64,000 nucleotides of DNA from Phytophthora colocasiae (GCA_018806915.1 JAGKQI010000050.1:124001-188000), one strand, 5' to 3'; positions 13,183 through 25,500 are shown, counted from the stretch's first letter. The notes: generated by a model not told the origin, from the letters alone. Numbers and translations: made by a program.

Positions 13183-13921
13183 TAAGTGTTTCGACGTGTG
13201 TTGCATCACCCAGAGGCAGGAGGGATTAGATCTTCGACACGGGGGCCTTCATGTGGAGTACAAACAGGCGTTATTTTCTTCCCAAATCTTCGGCGGAATG
13301 ACTGGAATGTACTACTACAACCGACTCAAGCAGTACACGTAAGCTTCTCACGAGTGAACTCGGATGCCCTCCAATGCGCTTTCATGCTACATTATCCCAA
13401 TACCTATCACTCCGGAGATGTCTGGTTCTAGTGGTGCATGATGACCTATTACGATTGTTTTGGAGACCTTATTGTTGGGTCACGGCTAAATTTTCTTAAA
13501 ACACTAAACCCAACGATTCAGCAGTGCGTTCGAGAGTCGTGTGTAGCGATTGCATGCTGGAACACTGCTTCTTCTCGTGCTCAGAATTACAAGAAATGTG
13601 GCAGTCACTGTGGGTGCCATGGGTGCCATGGAGGAACATTTTCACTGTCGGCTTAGGTTGGCAATTACTACTTTTCCCGTAGTCACGAGATGTCAATACG
13701 GACTGGAAACACCACTACAAACTCCTGATGCTGTTGTGGAGAGTACACACAGCAATTGTTTTTCGGCGGCTACAAGATTCACTTCATGGATACGGAAACA
13801 GAAACATTGAGCACTCAAAGTGTGATAAATTCGTTTCATCGACACTACCAACGTATCTATCTATCTGCATTGCGAAGACCTGGATCTGGCGTTGCCGTGA
13901 TTTCAGTTCTTCAAGAAATGG
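13183..13921 (+). repeat. Interspersed repeat, probable 3' part of an L1-like LINE (copy 1)
   Basis: 13,183-13,310 matches 58,806-58,930, which follows LINE reverse-transcriptase remnants. 13,414-13,921 matches 36,143-36,590 in the same orientation at high identity with small indels. The frames are broken in all copies and the peptide is not one I recognise. LINE origin is inferred only from the neighbour at 58,335-58,800. Confidence 0.5.
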
Positions 13922-14640
13922 GTTTTGACCAATGTGGTGGAGCGGATCTGGCCAAAATCTGGTTGAGGCCGATCGCGATCGCCACTTGCGCCCAGACACC
14001 GACTAACGGAGGGGGTCCCCCGATGATCCGTGATCTTGCTGCGTGTAGTGTTCACCTTGTGTACCCGTCGGTAGGCGAGTTACGCTCTTCCAGGTGACTT
14101 CTGAAGATGTCTTGGGACGAGAAGAATGTCTTGGGTGACGCAGGGGTGATGAGATAGCGTGGGAATACTTCACTCTACCTCGGAGGGTTTGATCCGGGTC
14201 ACAGGCGAGTTCTCGAGCCTTGATCCGGTCGCCTGGTCTTCGATCCAGGTCTTCCAAAGGTCCAACGTTGGGGATCTGATCCCTTCCTTTACGATGCTTG
14301 CCGCTTCCTATAGCGGGTGTCTTGATGGGTTGAGAGTCGACGAGATCGTCAGGCCAAGCAGCCAATTCCTTCCAATCCGTAGTTCGCACGTAAAGGATAG
14401 ATCACTAGATAGGGTAAAACTGGCCAATGTATTATCCAGAATTAACCTCTATGCTAGATCTCTTCTCGTTACCTTCTTGATGCTGGTGGGCCAACGTAAT
14501 TCCCGGTTTCAGTCTTGAACGAAGGCACTTGTGAGGTCCAGAGCAAATTCGATTCTTCTTATGGTTATTCCTATGTCTACTAGTCCCATCCTCATCTGCT
14601 ATCCTACGATCACCTGACATCCGGCTACACAGCTGCTCAT
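13922..14640. other. Non-coding stretch before the GATC-dense tract
   Basis: Only short open frames occur on either strand (14,159-14,518 plus; 14,003-14,389 minus) and none has recognisable content. The sequence already contains several GATC tetramers and may belong to the same unidentified element as the tract and ORF that follow. Confidence 0.35.
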
Positions 14641-14880
14641 CCGATCTTCGATCTCGATCTCACCTAACCCTTGATCGCGATCTCGATCCACTGATCTCGA
14701 TCTACCGATATACCGATCTCGATCTGTCGATCTGTCGATCAACCGATCTATCGATCTACCATCTCGATAATCGATCTTGGTCAGCCATCATGAACAGTAG
14801 TCTTGAACAATGATCTTGATCGGCAATCTGGAACGATGATCTTGATCGGCAATCTTCTTACTTGATCTCGTATCCCCGTG
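14641..14880. repeat. GATC-dense low-complexity tract
   Basis: About 20 GATC tetramers occur in 240 bp, mostly as CGATCT or TGATCT units, against about one expected by chance. It ends with two 26-bp tandem copies at 14,805-14,830 and 14,831-14,856 that differ at two positions. The tract is not coding. Confidence 0.7.
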
Positions 14881-15451
14881 TTGTCGATATTCTAGATCGT
14901 GATCTCCTTGAACTCGAACGTCACTTCCCGTGCGACCGATGCCGCCGCCATTGTTCGGACTAGAAATCACCTCTTGGGATGACCTCTGCATGACTGCTTC
15001 CTTGGGTACTCTTCGAGTCTCCTCCGGCGTAACACGGTGTGTAGCGTCGCTGATCTTGTGCAATTCACCCTGATCGTTGGATATCGACCCCTTTCTGCGG
15101 CGGCATCTCGCGATCAGGTCGTCGTCGATTCACAGCAGATCGTGCCTGTCCTGATCTGCCGCTGCTTTGGTCTCCTTCTCCCCGGTGCTGAGCCGCTACG
15201 TGAGACTTTACGGCGGGGCTCTCTGATCGCTTAGTCTCACTCGACCAAGACGCCATCCATCATCCACTTGCGGAAAGATCAAGGCGATTAGCGATCCGGG
15301 TCCATTCGTCAGCCGTCATTCGCGCAATCTGGGGTCATCAACCGGTATCTTGCTACGCCAGAGGCCCCTGTCGCTTGATCCGACTCTCTCAGGGCCTGAC
15401 GTTGCCTTTTCTCGGATTTCTTATTCGCGCTTCACCACATCCGCCCCCAGC
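14881..15451. other. Possible leader of the downstream ORF; nothing definite
   Basis: No complete ORF. The frame used by the downstream coiled-coil ORF is open from at least about 15,275 but has no ATG before 15,452. GATC remains over-represented. This could be the untranslated leader of a retroelement gag, but no LTR boundary could be fixed. Confidence 0.3.
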
Positions 15452-16003
15452 ATGCAAGTTGGTCCGTCTCGGTCCACTTCAGGTCTCATTCTCCAATCTT
15501 CTGTCCAAGGCACAAGTTACCTCAACAGCACCTCGACCACCATCACCCGACTTTCACCGGCCTACATGAGTCAACAAGGAAGTTATCCGGGAAGCGATTA
15601 TCTGCCCACACCTCCCGATTCCCCAAGATCTTCTGACGGTCCGTCATCTCCCTACTCCGGTACCTCGCGGCGTCCATCCGGTCTGGCTCCGGATCACGCG
15701 CGCTCGCTCTCATCCGGTGAGGCTGGGCCGATGCCGGGCAGACCAGGGCGGGATCGCCTGGTGCGCGAACGCGATCAGCTAAGCCGCGAAGCCATGGAAC
15801 TTCGGGCGCATGTCGACGCCATGGAGCGGTTCCGGGCTGATCTCGCAGATGAGGCCTCCGATCTCGATGGATTGCGCTCGCAAGTTCACCAGCTCCGGTC
15901 GGAACGTGACGAGTTCGAGTGGCGTCTCGACTCCGCTCAGGCCGAGCTCGATCAAGTTACCGAGGATCGGGATCGCCTGACAGGTGAGGTAGAACAAGCC
16001 ACC
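15452..16003 (+). CDS. Truncated coiled-coil ORF, possibly the gag N-terminus of an unidentified element
   Basis: The N-terminal part is Ser/Pro-rich (SQQGSYPGSDYLPTPPDSPR). It is followed by a charged helix with heptad spacing (DRLVRERDQLSREAMELRA and onward) reaching the end. The frame is cut at 16,003 by the LTR of element B and does not continue beyond B at 27,552. The first in-frame ATG is at 15,452, but the frame is open upstream. A Ser/Pro-rich head plus coiled coil fits oomycete Gypsy gag proteins, but no capsid domain or zinc knuckle is left to prove it. Confidence 0.4.
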
Positions 16004-17690
16004 TGACATGATGTTATTTCCGATTATCGAGCGACAGGTGGATATTACGTTACGATGTGATTGATTATACTATGGGTTATAAGCGAAAGGGACTTAGGGC
16101 CGCGGCCGCACCCGTGCGACATCTGTGGAAGATTGTGGACAAACCTTCGCCTGACTGTAAAGGGGCCCAAAGGACCAGAAGTGTACTTTAGAGTGTTCAC
16201 AACTCTGAAGGTCAACTACACTCTGTCTGGTCACCGGACTTTCCCCGACGATGAGTGCCTAAGTTCTGGCGGAAAGTCTCTCAGAAGAACGTATCTCTGA
16301 GAGACCTCATCCCGTTACCGTCCAGCGCGACGATGGATGGTTCAAGGATTCACAACATATACCCGCAGAGACCAAGTATCGCGCGCCGGACGCCGCGCAC
16401 CCGCACAACCCTCAAGATCTTCCTGTACGTTGAAGCATTAGTGCTCCGTACTCTGGTTTCTTACTCAAAACTCTGGTATCTCTAACTCTGAGTGACTAAG
16501 ACTCTGAAAACCAAGTGATATCAGACTCTGAAAACCAGGATACCAGACTCTGAAACCACCGAAGATCCAAGACCATACTGAAACCAAGTGAACCCAAGTT
16601 CAAGTCACGCATTCAAGTGATTACTGACCTGCACATCCCCCCGTAAGGACGTCTCTACTTGTTATCCCATCGAGATCTGCTGCACAAATTGCATACTGAA
16701 GCCAAGTCAAGATACCTGATGCATACGAGAACCAAGTGTACCTGAGATTTGAAGACTGACTGCTCAAAGGACGCAAAAGACGACAAGAAGAAGAGAGTTA
16801 CCAGAGATATATGATAGTTATGAGGAAGATAAACGATAAACAGAGTTCAATTTGCTTGCTACTGCACAAGTCCGCTTGAGAGGTATCCAAGCCACTACGT
16901 CATTACGTGAGTCGTGTGATCTCCACCAAATTCAATCCCCTTAGGTGGAGATCAGGTAACGCAGAGACCTGAAAGGACCCGCCTATTCCATATCCTAGTT
17001 GGGTCGTTTGTTTTGTCTCTAGCGGTAGCCCATTTCATATTGATCGTTTGGACAGGCTCTGGAAACTAGACAGTCGTTTTCAGAGTGCAAGGTAGACTGT
17101 TATATATAGCCGATTGTATTGGTTTATATTTTTCCCTCTATACTAGAGGGTGGTGCGCGAACGTAAAGGGATACCAGACAGACCAGGTGTCTGGTAGCAA
17201 GTCCCTAGTTGACCTGGAGTGTTAGCCCACCGTTCAAGGGCCTAGAAAGAATAAGAACGGCTGTATATATTTGTATATTTTCGAACTCTGTGTATTGGTT
17301 GTTTATCTCAGAGAGTCAGGCATCTCGGTTCTGGATTTGTGATATTCAGGCACCGATTTCAGACTTTCTCCGGTATATTAACCTCTTTTCGACCGCCGAC
17401 TTCCTGGAAACCATCTTGGTTCCCAGAGATTCCGACTCCCGAACGCTCCTGGAAGCATTTCCTAAATACCGACTCCAGACTCCAAGGGAACCCCAACTTC
17501 TCTTCACACCACACTCTCAGACTCCGGCGAGGGTCATATTTCCGAAGGCAACAAACCCACGAGGATACCGCAAGGTACCACACGCCAACCTACCGTTGTA
17601 CGGCTCTGAAACCCCTTTCAGTAGTCGTATAACTAGGGTTCACTATACGCTCCCCTGCTCCGCGACCAAAGTTTCACCGACTTCGCGACA
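16004..17690 (+). repeat. 5' LTR of element B (1,687 bp)
   Basis: It runs from TGACATGATG to CTTCGCGACA. Internal landmarks: three GACTCTGAAA motifs within 16,499-16,560, an 11-bp hairpin at 16,917-16,954, a TATATATA run at 17,101-17,108, a CCCTCTA/TAGAGGG palindrome at 17,134-17,150 and a TGGTGCGCG at 17,151-17,159 that repeats the first nine bases of the PBS. Confidence 0.93.
16917..16954 (+). other. Conserved LTR hairpin
   Basis: A perfect 11-bp inverted repeat (TGATCTCCACC / GGTGGAGATCA) with a 16-nt loop. The same stem is at 26,779-26,816 (B 3' LTR), 39,347-39,384 and 54,468-54,505 (C LTRs), and in a bulged form in A near 10,980. The position lies inside the LTR. The function is unknown; a structured element in the LTR transcript is one possibility. 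Confidence 0.6.
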
Positions 17691-17692
17691 AC

Positions 17693-17710
17693 TGGTGCGC
17701 GTGCCCGGAT
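17693..17710 (+). other. Primer-binding site of element B
   Basis: TGGTGCGCGTGCCCGGAT, two bases after the 5' LTR, identical to A and C. This is the expected position for minus-strand primer annealing. Confidence 0.8.
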
Positions 17711-17783
17711 CTTTGGAATCGTGATATCACCGGATTTGAGAATACAAGAAGAGAAAGTTTCCTGTTAAGCGTCTATATTCAAG

Positions 17784-20700
17784 ATGGCTACACCAGGATC
17801 TACGAGAGGAGGACGCCGTGGTCGTGGTCAGAGTATTCCGACACGTCAATCTAAGCGTCTACAAGGTTTGTCGCCTGAGGAGCAACCAGACTTGGATGCT
17901 ATCCAGAAGGCGGCCCGCGAGAAGAGGAAAGCTGCGCGAGAGAAGAAGGCAGCTGAGAATGTGAGCGTCCCAGAACCGGCGGTCGAAGACCAGCCTGCTG
18001 AGGAACCCGAAGCTCAAGAGACACCTGCTGTCCCTGGTGAACAAGGTTCTGAAGGCTCGTCAGAAGTCGAAGCTTCTGGTGACGAGGCGACCACTGCCCG
18101 CGAGGGTGGTGATGAGGCGTCTGAGGGAGGCGCCGATATGGTTGAGTCCCCGGAAGTGATCGATCTGTGTTCAGATTCGGCAACTTCCGGCCAGTCCGTG
18201 GACGAAGTGAAACCAGAACCCGGACACTCTGAAGAACGTGTTCCACGGTCCCCGAAGTCTGAAGACGCACCAATGTCTGATGACATGGCGATCAAGTCTG
18301 AAGAGTCTCTGAAGACACCGTCTGATGAGTCTTGGAGGGCTGATTCGCTTGACGGGGAACGAGCTCTGAGGTATGTGCGTCGTGAGTTCCGCCGCTGGAG
18401 AGATATGGGTACAGGCAAAGTCGTCCCGCCAAGCATCGAATATTCGTGGCCGACGATGAAGCCTAATGCTGATGCTTTCCAGAAAGCTGCTGCAGCGACC
18501 GGCAACTACATCAAGTGGCGATGTTCGTCGGTCTTCCCTGAGGATATGTGGATCTCAGAGTTTCACGTGAGGCGTCACAGTTTTGGTAGAATCCAAGATC
18601 TTTCCTATGTCGAGATCATGATGAGCACGTTGACGGCACCAGAGTGTGTGGCTGTTCTCCAGACAATGTTGTATGAGGCAGGTTTTGAGTTCCAGAACCT
18701 CCTCCCGGCATGGTCTCAGACGCAGGCGTCAGCTGTCTTCGAGTCCCAAGTACGCAGTGTGGCGTCCGAACTTCAGAGTCGACTCGCTGTGGAATTGGTT
18801 GAGTGGGCCACAGTGACCGCCAGGTTACAAGTAAGTCGACTCCCAGAAGACATGAAACGAGAAGACACAACATCCAAGATGAAGCAGACCGTGTATTACC
18901 TGACAAGGACGCTGACCTACAAGGACGACGACTGATCATGCGACTCCGGGTGACCGGACTCCGAGTGACGCACAGTTCTGATGGTTCCAGCAGTGACGAG
19001 CCACCGCGGTCCAAGCGTTTACAGCAGAGACCACCGCGCCCACAACTCCCGTCGACGCCGTCAGCTTTTTCGACGCCATCGCTGTCTTCACTGCCGCAGT
19101 ATGAGAGTCGCTCTGATAACACGCGACCGGAATCTGAAAATCTGATGTCTGAGGACCAGAATACTTCTCAGACTCGGATGTCGGATGTGCCAATTCCCAG
19201 TGTCATTGGGTCCTCGGATGACCAGTCGTCGGGATTCCAGACTTCACGCGGAAGTTCTACGGACTCGTCCTTGATGTCCATGAGTCGAGGGGCAGCATCC
19301 CACATGCAGCTGTCCACAGGAAATCTGGTGTTAATCGCTCAAGGCGCTGATGTAGGAGGAACAGTCTCTGAAGGCATGGGGATCCAAGTGACGCGAACGC
19401 TGTTACCAGTGAAACCAGAGCTCGAAGATGTCGACATGCCGGAAGAGAGACCAGAGGTGCCGGGTGCGGAGTCTGGAAACCAGGTGTCTGTCGGAAGTTC
19501 TTCACGGGATTTCAAACAATTGTCTCCGGAGATTCCGCCTGTATCTGCCTCCACCCGAAGCGAAAGTCACCAGAGCCACCGCCAAAGTGTGAAGAGTGAA
19601 GACCTTCCGAGACCACCCTCCCGACGCTTGAGTTCCATTGCATCGAGTCGTACGAAGTCTGAAGCTCGAAGCTCTCAGAGATCAGGACCTGCCCAGATCG
19701 AGTTGAACATCATGAGGCAACAGCAGGAGTGGCAAAGCCGGATGGAGCAAGCGCAGATGGAGTTCTTGGCCCGAGAACGCTTGGAGACCATGGAACGCGA
19801 TCGTCGTCGAGAGCAACGTGACTTGGAGGCAAGGCGCGAAATTCAGACGCTCACTGAGCGCTTGTTGAAGTCAGAAAACGCGAGACTGGAAGCTGAGAGA
19901 CGCGCCGACGACGCTGAAGAACGCAGAAGTCTGGTATCTGAAAGCGAACTCAGAAATCGCAGCACGTCAGAGTTGGAAACTCTGAAATCGGAGATTTGGA
20001 ACTCTGAAAACCAACGTCTGAAATCAGAGTTTGCTGAACGCTGGCGACAGAGAGAGGCTGAGACTGAAGCCGAACGTGCGCGTGCGACTGACGAGATGAA
20101 ACGGGATTGGATTTCTCAAATGGAAGCCTTACAACAGCGAATGAAAGTCATGGAAGCCGAGCGCGACAGGGAGAAAGAAAATTCTCAGAACATGCAACAG
20201 TTCCAAGCCGGTCAGTTGAAAAACCTTCGGGCGACATTATCCCAAGTTCAAGAGGCGCGAAGGGTCGGTCACCCTGATTCAGCAACTGCAAACCAAGTGA
20301 TACATACCGGCAACCCTGAAGTTGCAACTATGTATCCAGTATCAGGGTCGGAAATCAGAAGTGACGCAAGTAGGGTTGGGGTTGAACCCATGTCGCATTC
20401 ACCGGTTCTCAAGACAGAATCCCGAGAGGTTGGGACCTTCCAGCAGGCCGCCCCTGCACGAAGCACGGGGACGAAGCGAGTGAAGGCCGAGAGGAATGGC
20501 GTCGCTACTAATGCTACGGCCACCCAGGTGACTCAAGTGACCCCGGTGACAGAGACCAAGGGTGACACCAGACGCGCGTCTACTCCAAGACGAGATCCGC
20601 CGCAGAAAACAGAAGCTAGACGGCCTAATGGAGATCGAAGAGCGTCTCGCAGAGAGAAGCGCCATGGTAGAGCGCCAGACTCTGGTGGAGACTCTGACGA

Positions 20701-22030
20701 TTCGAGTTCAGACTCTGCGAGCTCGTCATCAGAGAACTCGGAGCCAGGTGAAGTGGTGAATCTGACGGCAGCAACTCAAGCACAGGCCGGAACCACACTT
20801 CTAACACTAAGGCCGTTCATGAACTCTAACAACCTTGGAGAATTTGACCCCAGAGCTACGCTCAGGGAACGTGTCCATTGGTGGGAGCGGTTTACGAATA
20901 TGGCTTCTCAAGGAGGGTGGTCGACTAAGACGCGCATCCAGGAACTTAAGTTGAAGCTCCCTGTGTCTGCGCGAGACTGGTTTAACCAGCTTCTCAAAAG
21001 TGTGTCCCGTGACTGGAAAGAGATGTCTTCAGAGTTCAAGAAACGCTATTGCAAAGCTCGGTCATCGTATTCTGAGAGATACTTCACGATGGCTATGAAA
21101 GACTCTGAGACTCCGCTTGAATTTTTCTACCGACTTAATTCTGCCGCTGGGAAAGCTGACATCGATTTCAGAAAGTCGTCCAAGCGTCTTGAGAAACATG
21201 TACTGCGATTCATCACGAAGCTTAAGGATGCACGCCTGAAAACTTCGCTGCAAGGTCAGAGATTTCGACGGATTTCAGACTTGGAATATGCGTTGCAGCA
21301 AGATGAAGACGTGTGGCGAACTGGTGACCAAGAGATGACTCCTGCCAAGTCTCGAGATTTCCGGGCTGATAATATTCCGCGAGGTCAGTTCAAGCCCAAG
21401 CGTGTGCATCGGACTTATGTCGCAAGAGACGTGGATTCCGACGATTATGACTCTGAAAATTCTGAAAATCACAAGGAATCTCTGAAATCCAATCAGGATA
21501 CCAGAGATTAGACTGGTGAGTCCAGAACTCCAAGTGCGACTTCAGAGTCTACCCGTGATGAAAGTACTGTGCAAGCATCTTCGAGCAATTCAAAGGCTCC
21601 ACCAAGTGCAGACTGGACGCAGACTCTGACGAATGAGGTATATCGAGTGATGGATAACATGGGATGGCGTCCGCCGCCCCAGTCCCCGTCTGGATCGTCA
21701 GGTCAAGGATTCCACCAGAGGTGTCATGAGAATAGTGGCTATTGGAACAAGTTCTGTGAAAAATGTCAACGCTCAGGGCACTCAGAGGAAGATTGCTGGA
21801 GAGACGTCACGTGTGATCGCTGCCAGGAGAAGGGACACCCGAGCCGAATGTGTCGGATGCCGCCCTGTGAAGTATGTGGAAGAGTGCACCCTGGAAAACC
21901 CTGTGAAGACCTGAAAACTCTGGAAGCACTCAAGCAACTCGCTCGACAAGGCGCACTCAAGGACATGCCGAACCACCTACGGGAGAAACTTCTGGGTGAT
22001 GAGGCAGACTCTGGGAAGCCGTTTAACTAA
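17784..22030 (+). pseudogene. gag: Element B gag, one frameshift and one nonsense codon
   Basis: ATG at 17784 and TAA at 22028-22030 match the ends of C gag. A 1-nt loss near 18,870 moves the frame (17,784-18,935, then 18,803-21,511), and a CAG-to-TAG change at 21,509-21,511 separates the capsid domain from the zinc knuckles. Kept features: RG-rich N-terminus, EVIDLCSDS, long coiled coil (about 19,700-20,270), capsid (about 20,830-21,330) and CCHC knuckles (CEKCQRSGHSEEDC, CDRCQEKGHPSRMC). If B moved recently, Gag came from another copy. Confidence 0.92.
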
Positions 22031-22068
22031 AATGCCCGTCGGATCGGGATCCGAAACGCGCCGGGCAT
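22021..22068 (+). promoter_or_regulatory. Element B gag-pol junction hairpin with damaged slippery site
   Basis: Here the heptamer is GTTTAAC (22,021-22,027), where A and C have GTTAAAC. The TAA stop follows, then the hairpin: outer stem ATGCCCG/CGGGCAT (22,032-22,038 with 22,062-22,068) and inner stem TCGGATC/GATCCGA with a GG loop. The inner stem is one pair longer than in C. The damaged heptamer fits an element that no longer has pol to express. Confidence 0.6.
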
Positions 22069-22146
22069 GGCGTTACCCCAAAGTTGTGTGTTCTAGTGTG
22101 TGTAGGACCAGAGCTGAGAAAGACTCAAGATAACACTCAACAATGC

Positions 22147-22428
22147 ATGACTACTTTTGCCCAAGAATCAACCATGCCTTCTGGAAACTCAGGAAACAAG
22201 CTACCTGAGATCGCTGAAAACACCGACCCGACATCGGACGACACAGTGTCGTTCAGGTTGAAGGATGGCGAGTGTTATGGCTGGTGGGAGGATAACTATC
22301 CTGATCGTTCGAAGAGGGATGTGGTGATGGTGTATGGTGCTGTGAATGACCATCGGACCAAGATTCGCTTGGACACTGGTGCGACCATAAATATTCTGAG
22401 TTACGACTTGGATAGGAGACTACACTGA
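22147..22428 (+). pseudogene. pol: Element B pol remnant, protease N-terminus only
   Basis: Starts MTTFAQES like C pol and keeps the retropepsin motif LDTGATINIL. At about 22,409 the sequence jumps to the spacer that in C lies beyond the pol stop (about 43,750), and the frame ends after a few foreign codons. RT, RNase H, integrase and chromodomain are absent. Confidence 0.9.
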
Positions 22429-22515
22429 GGCCGGGGTTTACGTCACAAATGCAGACAACTATTTGGCTTCTCAAGCTGCAGCCTTCCTATGGGTACCGTG
22501 ATGGACATCTGAGCT

Positions 22516-25500
22516 TCAATAGCGACGGGAAATCGGGTTCTCAGAACGCTCCGTAGGTGTCAACAAGTCCTTCTTGACGTCGGCAGGAACGTACTGGAGC
22601 CACTCTTCGTCCACGTTCACCGTGGCCCATTGCATCCGAGCAGGCTCAACAGCATCCAAGTCGCCCAGTTGCGTCTCCAGACTCAGACACTTGGAACCAC
22701 CGAGCTCTGCGACTCTGGGATCTTGCCAGATCCAGGAACAGGACTTGTCAGGGACAACCCAGATGCCGGGCTCTGAGAGTATCGACTCTGGGAAATCCTT
22801 GTGCTTCAAGACCTTTCGGATGAGAGCATTGTGTTGACGGATCATAGCCCCTCGGCGCATGGCCCGGTACTTGTGAAGCTCCGCAGACTTGTCGTCAGCT
22901 TCGACGTCCATGGTCACCCAATGCGTTCGCTCCCAGAAGGCTTGAGCGTGCTTCTTCATGATGCGCACGATGTCCTCCACGTCAGCCAACACCATGGGTC
23001 CCAGTTCGTCCCGCTTGTGGAAATAGAACTCTGAGAATCGGTTGTCGAACATGACTTCCCAAGGGGCGCGCTTCTTGCGGATAACCGCACAGTACCGCTC
23101 AGAGTCCCAGCGCTTCTTGAGGGTGGCACATGAGTGTTTGTGCACCTCGTAGTCTGGGAAACCCAATGTCTGGCCAGTGGTGGTCCAGGTGGAGCTCATT
23201 CGCTGTACTCTGATGCCATAGTACAACCAGGAGGATGCCTCACAGTCTGGTGTTTCCACCACCTGGAGCTCCTTGACTGTTAGGGAATTATAGGGCTTGG
23301 ACACCAGACTCCGTGCCTTCCCTGAAGAACCCTTGGACTTCGATCCACTTCCACTGGTGGACTTCGGACGAGACTTGGGACTGGTGTGGGCTTTCACAGA
23401 CGCAAGGCTTCTCTTGGATTTCTTGGTGGGGATGATAGGCCCATCATCAGAGTCCGAGTCGTCGTCAGACTCCCGGGGACGCTTGGAACCAGGCCGCGGG
23501 TGGTCATCGGATCTCTTGTTCCCGGACTTCTCGCTCACAGATTTCTTGTTCCCAGATTTCTTTTCTTTAGACTTCTTGTCTCCAGGCTTGTCGCTCTCAG
23601 AATCGTTGTCGTCAGACGCACTGTCACCTGAGCTTTCGTCGTCATCTTCGTCTCCAGACTCGACCGCACCAGAATCCTTGTAATCAGGGTCATCTTTAGG
23701 ATTGTCGGCAGTGGACTCGACATCACTCTCCGGGTAATTAACGTGACCATCCAGATCACCCCAGGCTGCAGGCTCGGAACCAGCTGAGATGTGACGATCC
23801 ACCACCTCGTCGGCCATCTGGTAATATACTTCGGGGACGTACTTGGCCCAGGGAGTGGAATCCAGACGACGAGAAAATACCAGACTCACCAGCATCTGAA
23901 CGAGAATCGGACTGCTAAAGAGACTGTGAACTTCCTTGTCCGACGCTAACCACTCCATGGCCTTATCATATTTGATCCCAGACAGCGGAGGTCAGGACGG
24001 ACTTCTTTCCAGACTACGTCACCAGGGAGCCTTTTGTGCACTTCAGTCTTTGCCACCTTGGAACCTGCATTCGCCGAAAGCACCGAGTCTTCAACGGGCT
24101 TGTGTCCGGAAGGGCGACGCTGCAAATTCTTGAGGTCCCACTTGAACGGCCGCTTCGGAGATAATTTCAGAGTCTGGGGCTTCGGTGGGTATGACAGATA
24201 TCGTGGACTCTCGCTCTTGGACTCCGAGGCTTCAGCACTTGGACGGGTGAGATACAGAACTCTGGTGGCCTTCGAAGCCTTCTCGGCAGCCTGACGAGCT
24301 CGTTCTTCAGAAAGCCGTTTCTTGAAGTCAGGAACGGGCTTCTTCCGCGCGTCCAAGGCTGTCACACTGATGACAGTCGTCCAGTTATCAGGGACGATAG
24401 TGTCCTCTTGATACGACACCAGAAGGTCAAGAAGCCGATCCCAATTGCCACAGATTTCAGAGTTCTCTTGTAAGAACTCTGAGAATCCCCACGGATCTGT
24501 AGGCTTGATTTCAGGACGCGACTTCAGGATCGAGACCTGTGCTTGAAGATCAGCGACTTGGGACTTCAGAACTGCCTTGTCCGACTTCAGAGCTTCCACT
24601 TGGTCCTGGTAGTGAGCTTTGAGATCCTGAATCTCCGAAGTCATGCGTTCTTCTACCGCGCCGGCGTCTTGCTGGGCACACTTAAGCTCGTGTTTCCAGT
24701 ATTGACAGTGCAGTACCGACTCACGCTTGATTTCTTCGCATTCAGAGCGCGCTGCTGCAGCATCAATCAAGGCGACACCGTTCTGAGAACCAACGCGTTC
24801 CCGAAGGCGACGGTGAGCAGCAGTCATAAGCTTTAGGCATCCGGCCGTCCGAAAAACTTTCTCGGCAAGCCGAGTGGGGGAGACATGAGAAACCAGAGAC
24901 CCCAGTTCCCGGCGAACATCCACAGACGACGTCAAAGCATCCAGAGTACGCACGTCTGGAGTATGGGCGCACGGAGACACAACTTCGGCGGGGTCGAAGC
25001 TTGGAATCACTCGCTCCAGCTCCCGGAGGTCTTCATCAGTAAGTGCCTCGTAACCCACGAGTACCCAGGGGCCACCGTACGCATTCGCTATGTGGCGCCC
25101 TCTTCTGAAGTCTTCAGCTCGCGCGGGGGTACTCACCAGAAAAGCACGTCCCTCTGGCCTCACGCTGGGAGCGATATAGTTCTGGGGAACATCAGAGTCC
25201 CCCAACGCCGTGACTTGATCCCCTGTGGTTGTCACCAGACCCTGACGAAACAGCCGATCGACCCCTTCCGTAGACAAAAGCCGTGGGGCACCAAAGGCTC
25301 GCGGTCTGAAGACACCAGGAGTTCCCTCAGAGAATTCAGAGTGAGATTCCCCACGTGAAACCACTGGTGGCGAGAGATCACCAACACCGGCCGAGTTCAT
25401 GTCATCACCAGGGAGGTCCTCAGTCGGACCATCTACCTGTGAGTCGGTAGGTTGGGATGCATGGGCTGGGGCGCTAGGGCTGCCACCTGGCGATGTGGCC

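Noticed and set aside
13414..13921. Repeat at 13.4 and 36.1 kb as a conserved host gene
   Set aside because: Both copies have different frame breaks and lie among transposon debris; dispersed repeat is the simpler reading.
12103..16003. RXLR or Crinkler effector genes, which often sit in such repeat-rich oomycete regions
   Set aside because: No open frame with a signal peptide followed by RXLR-EER or LFLAK was found here or elsewhere in the window.
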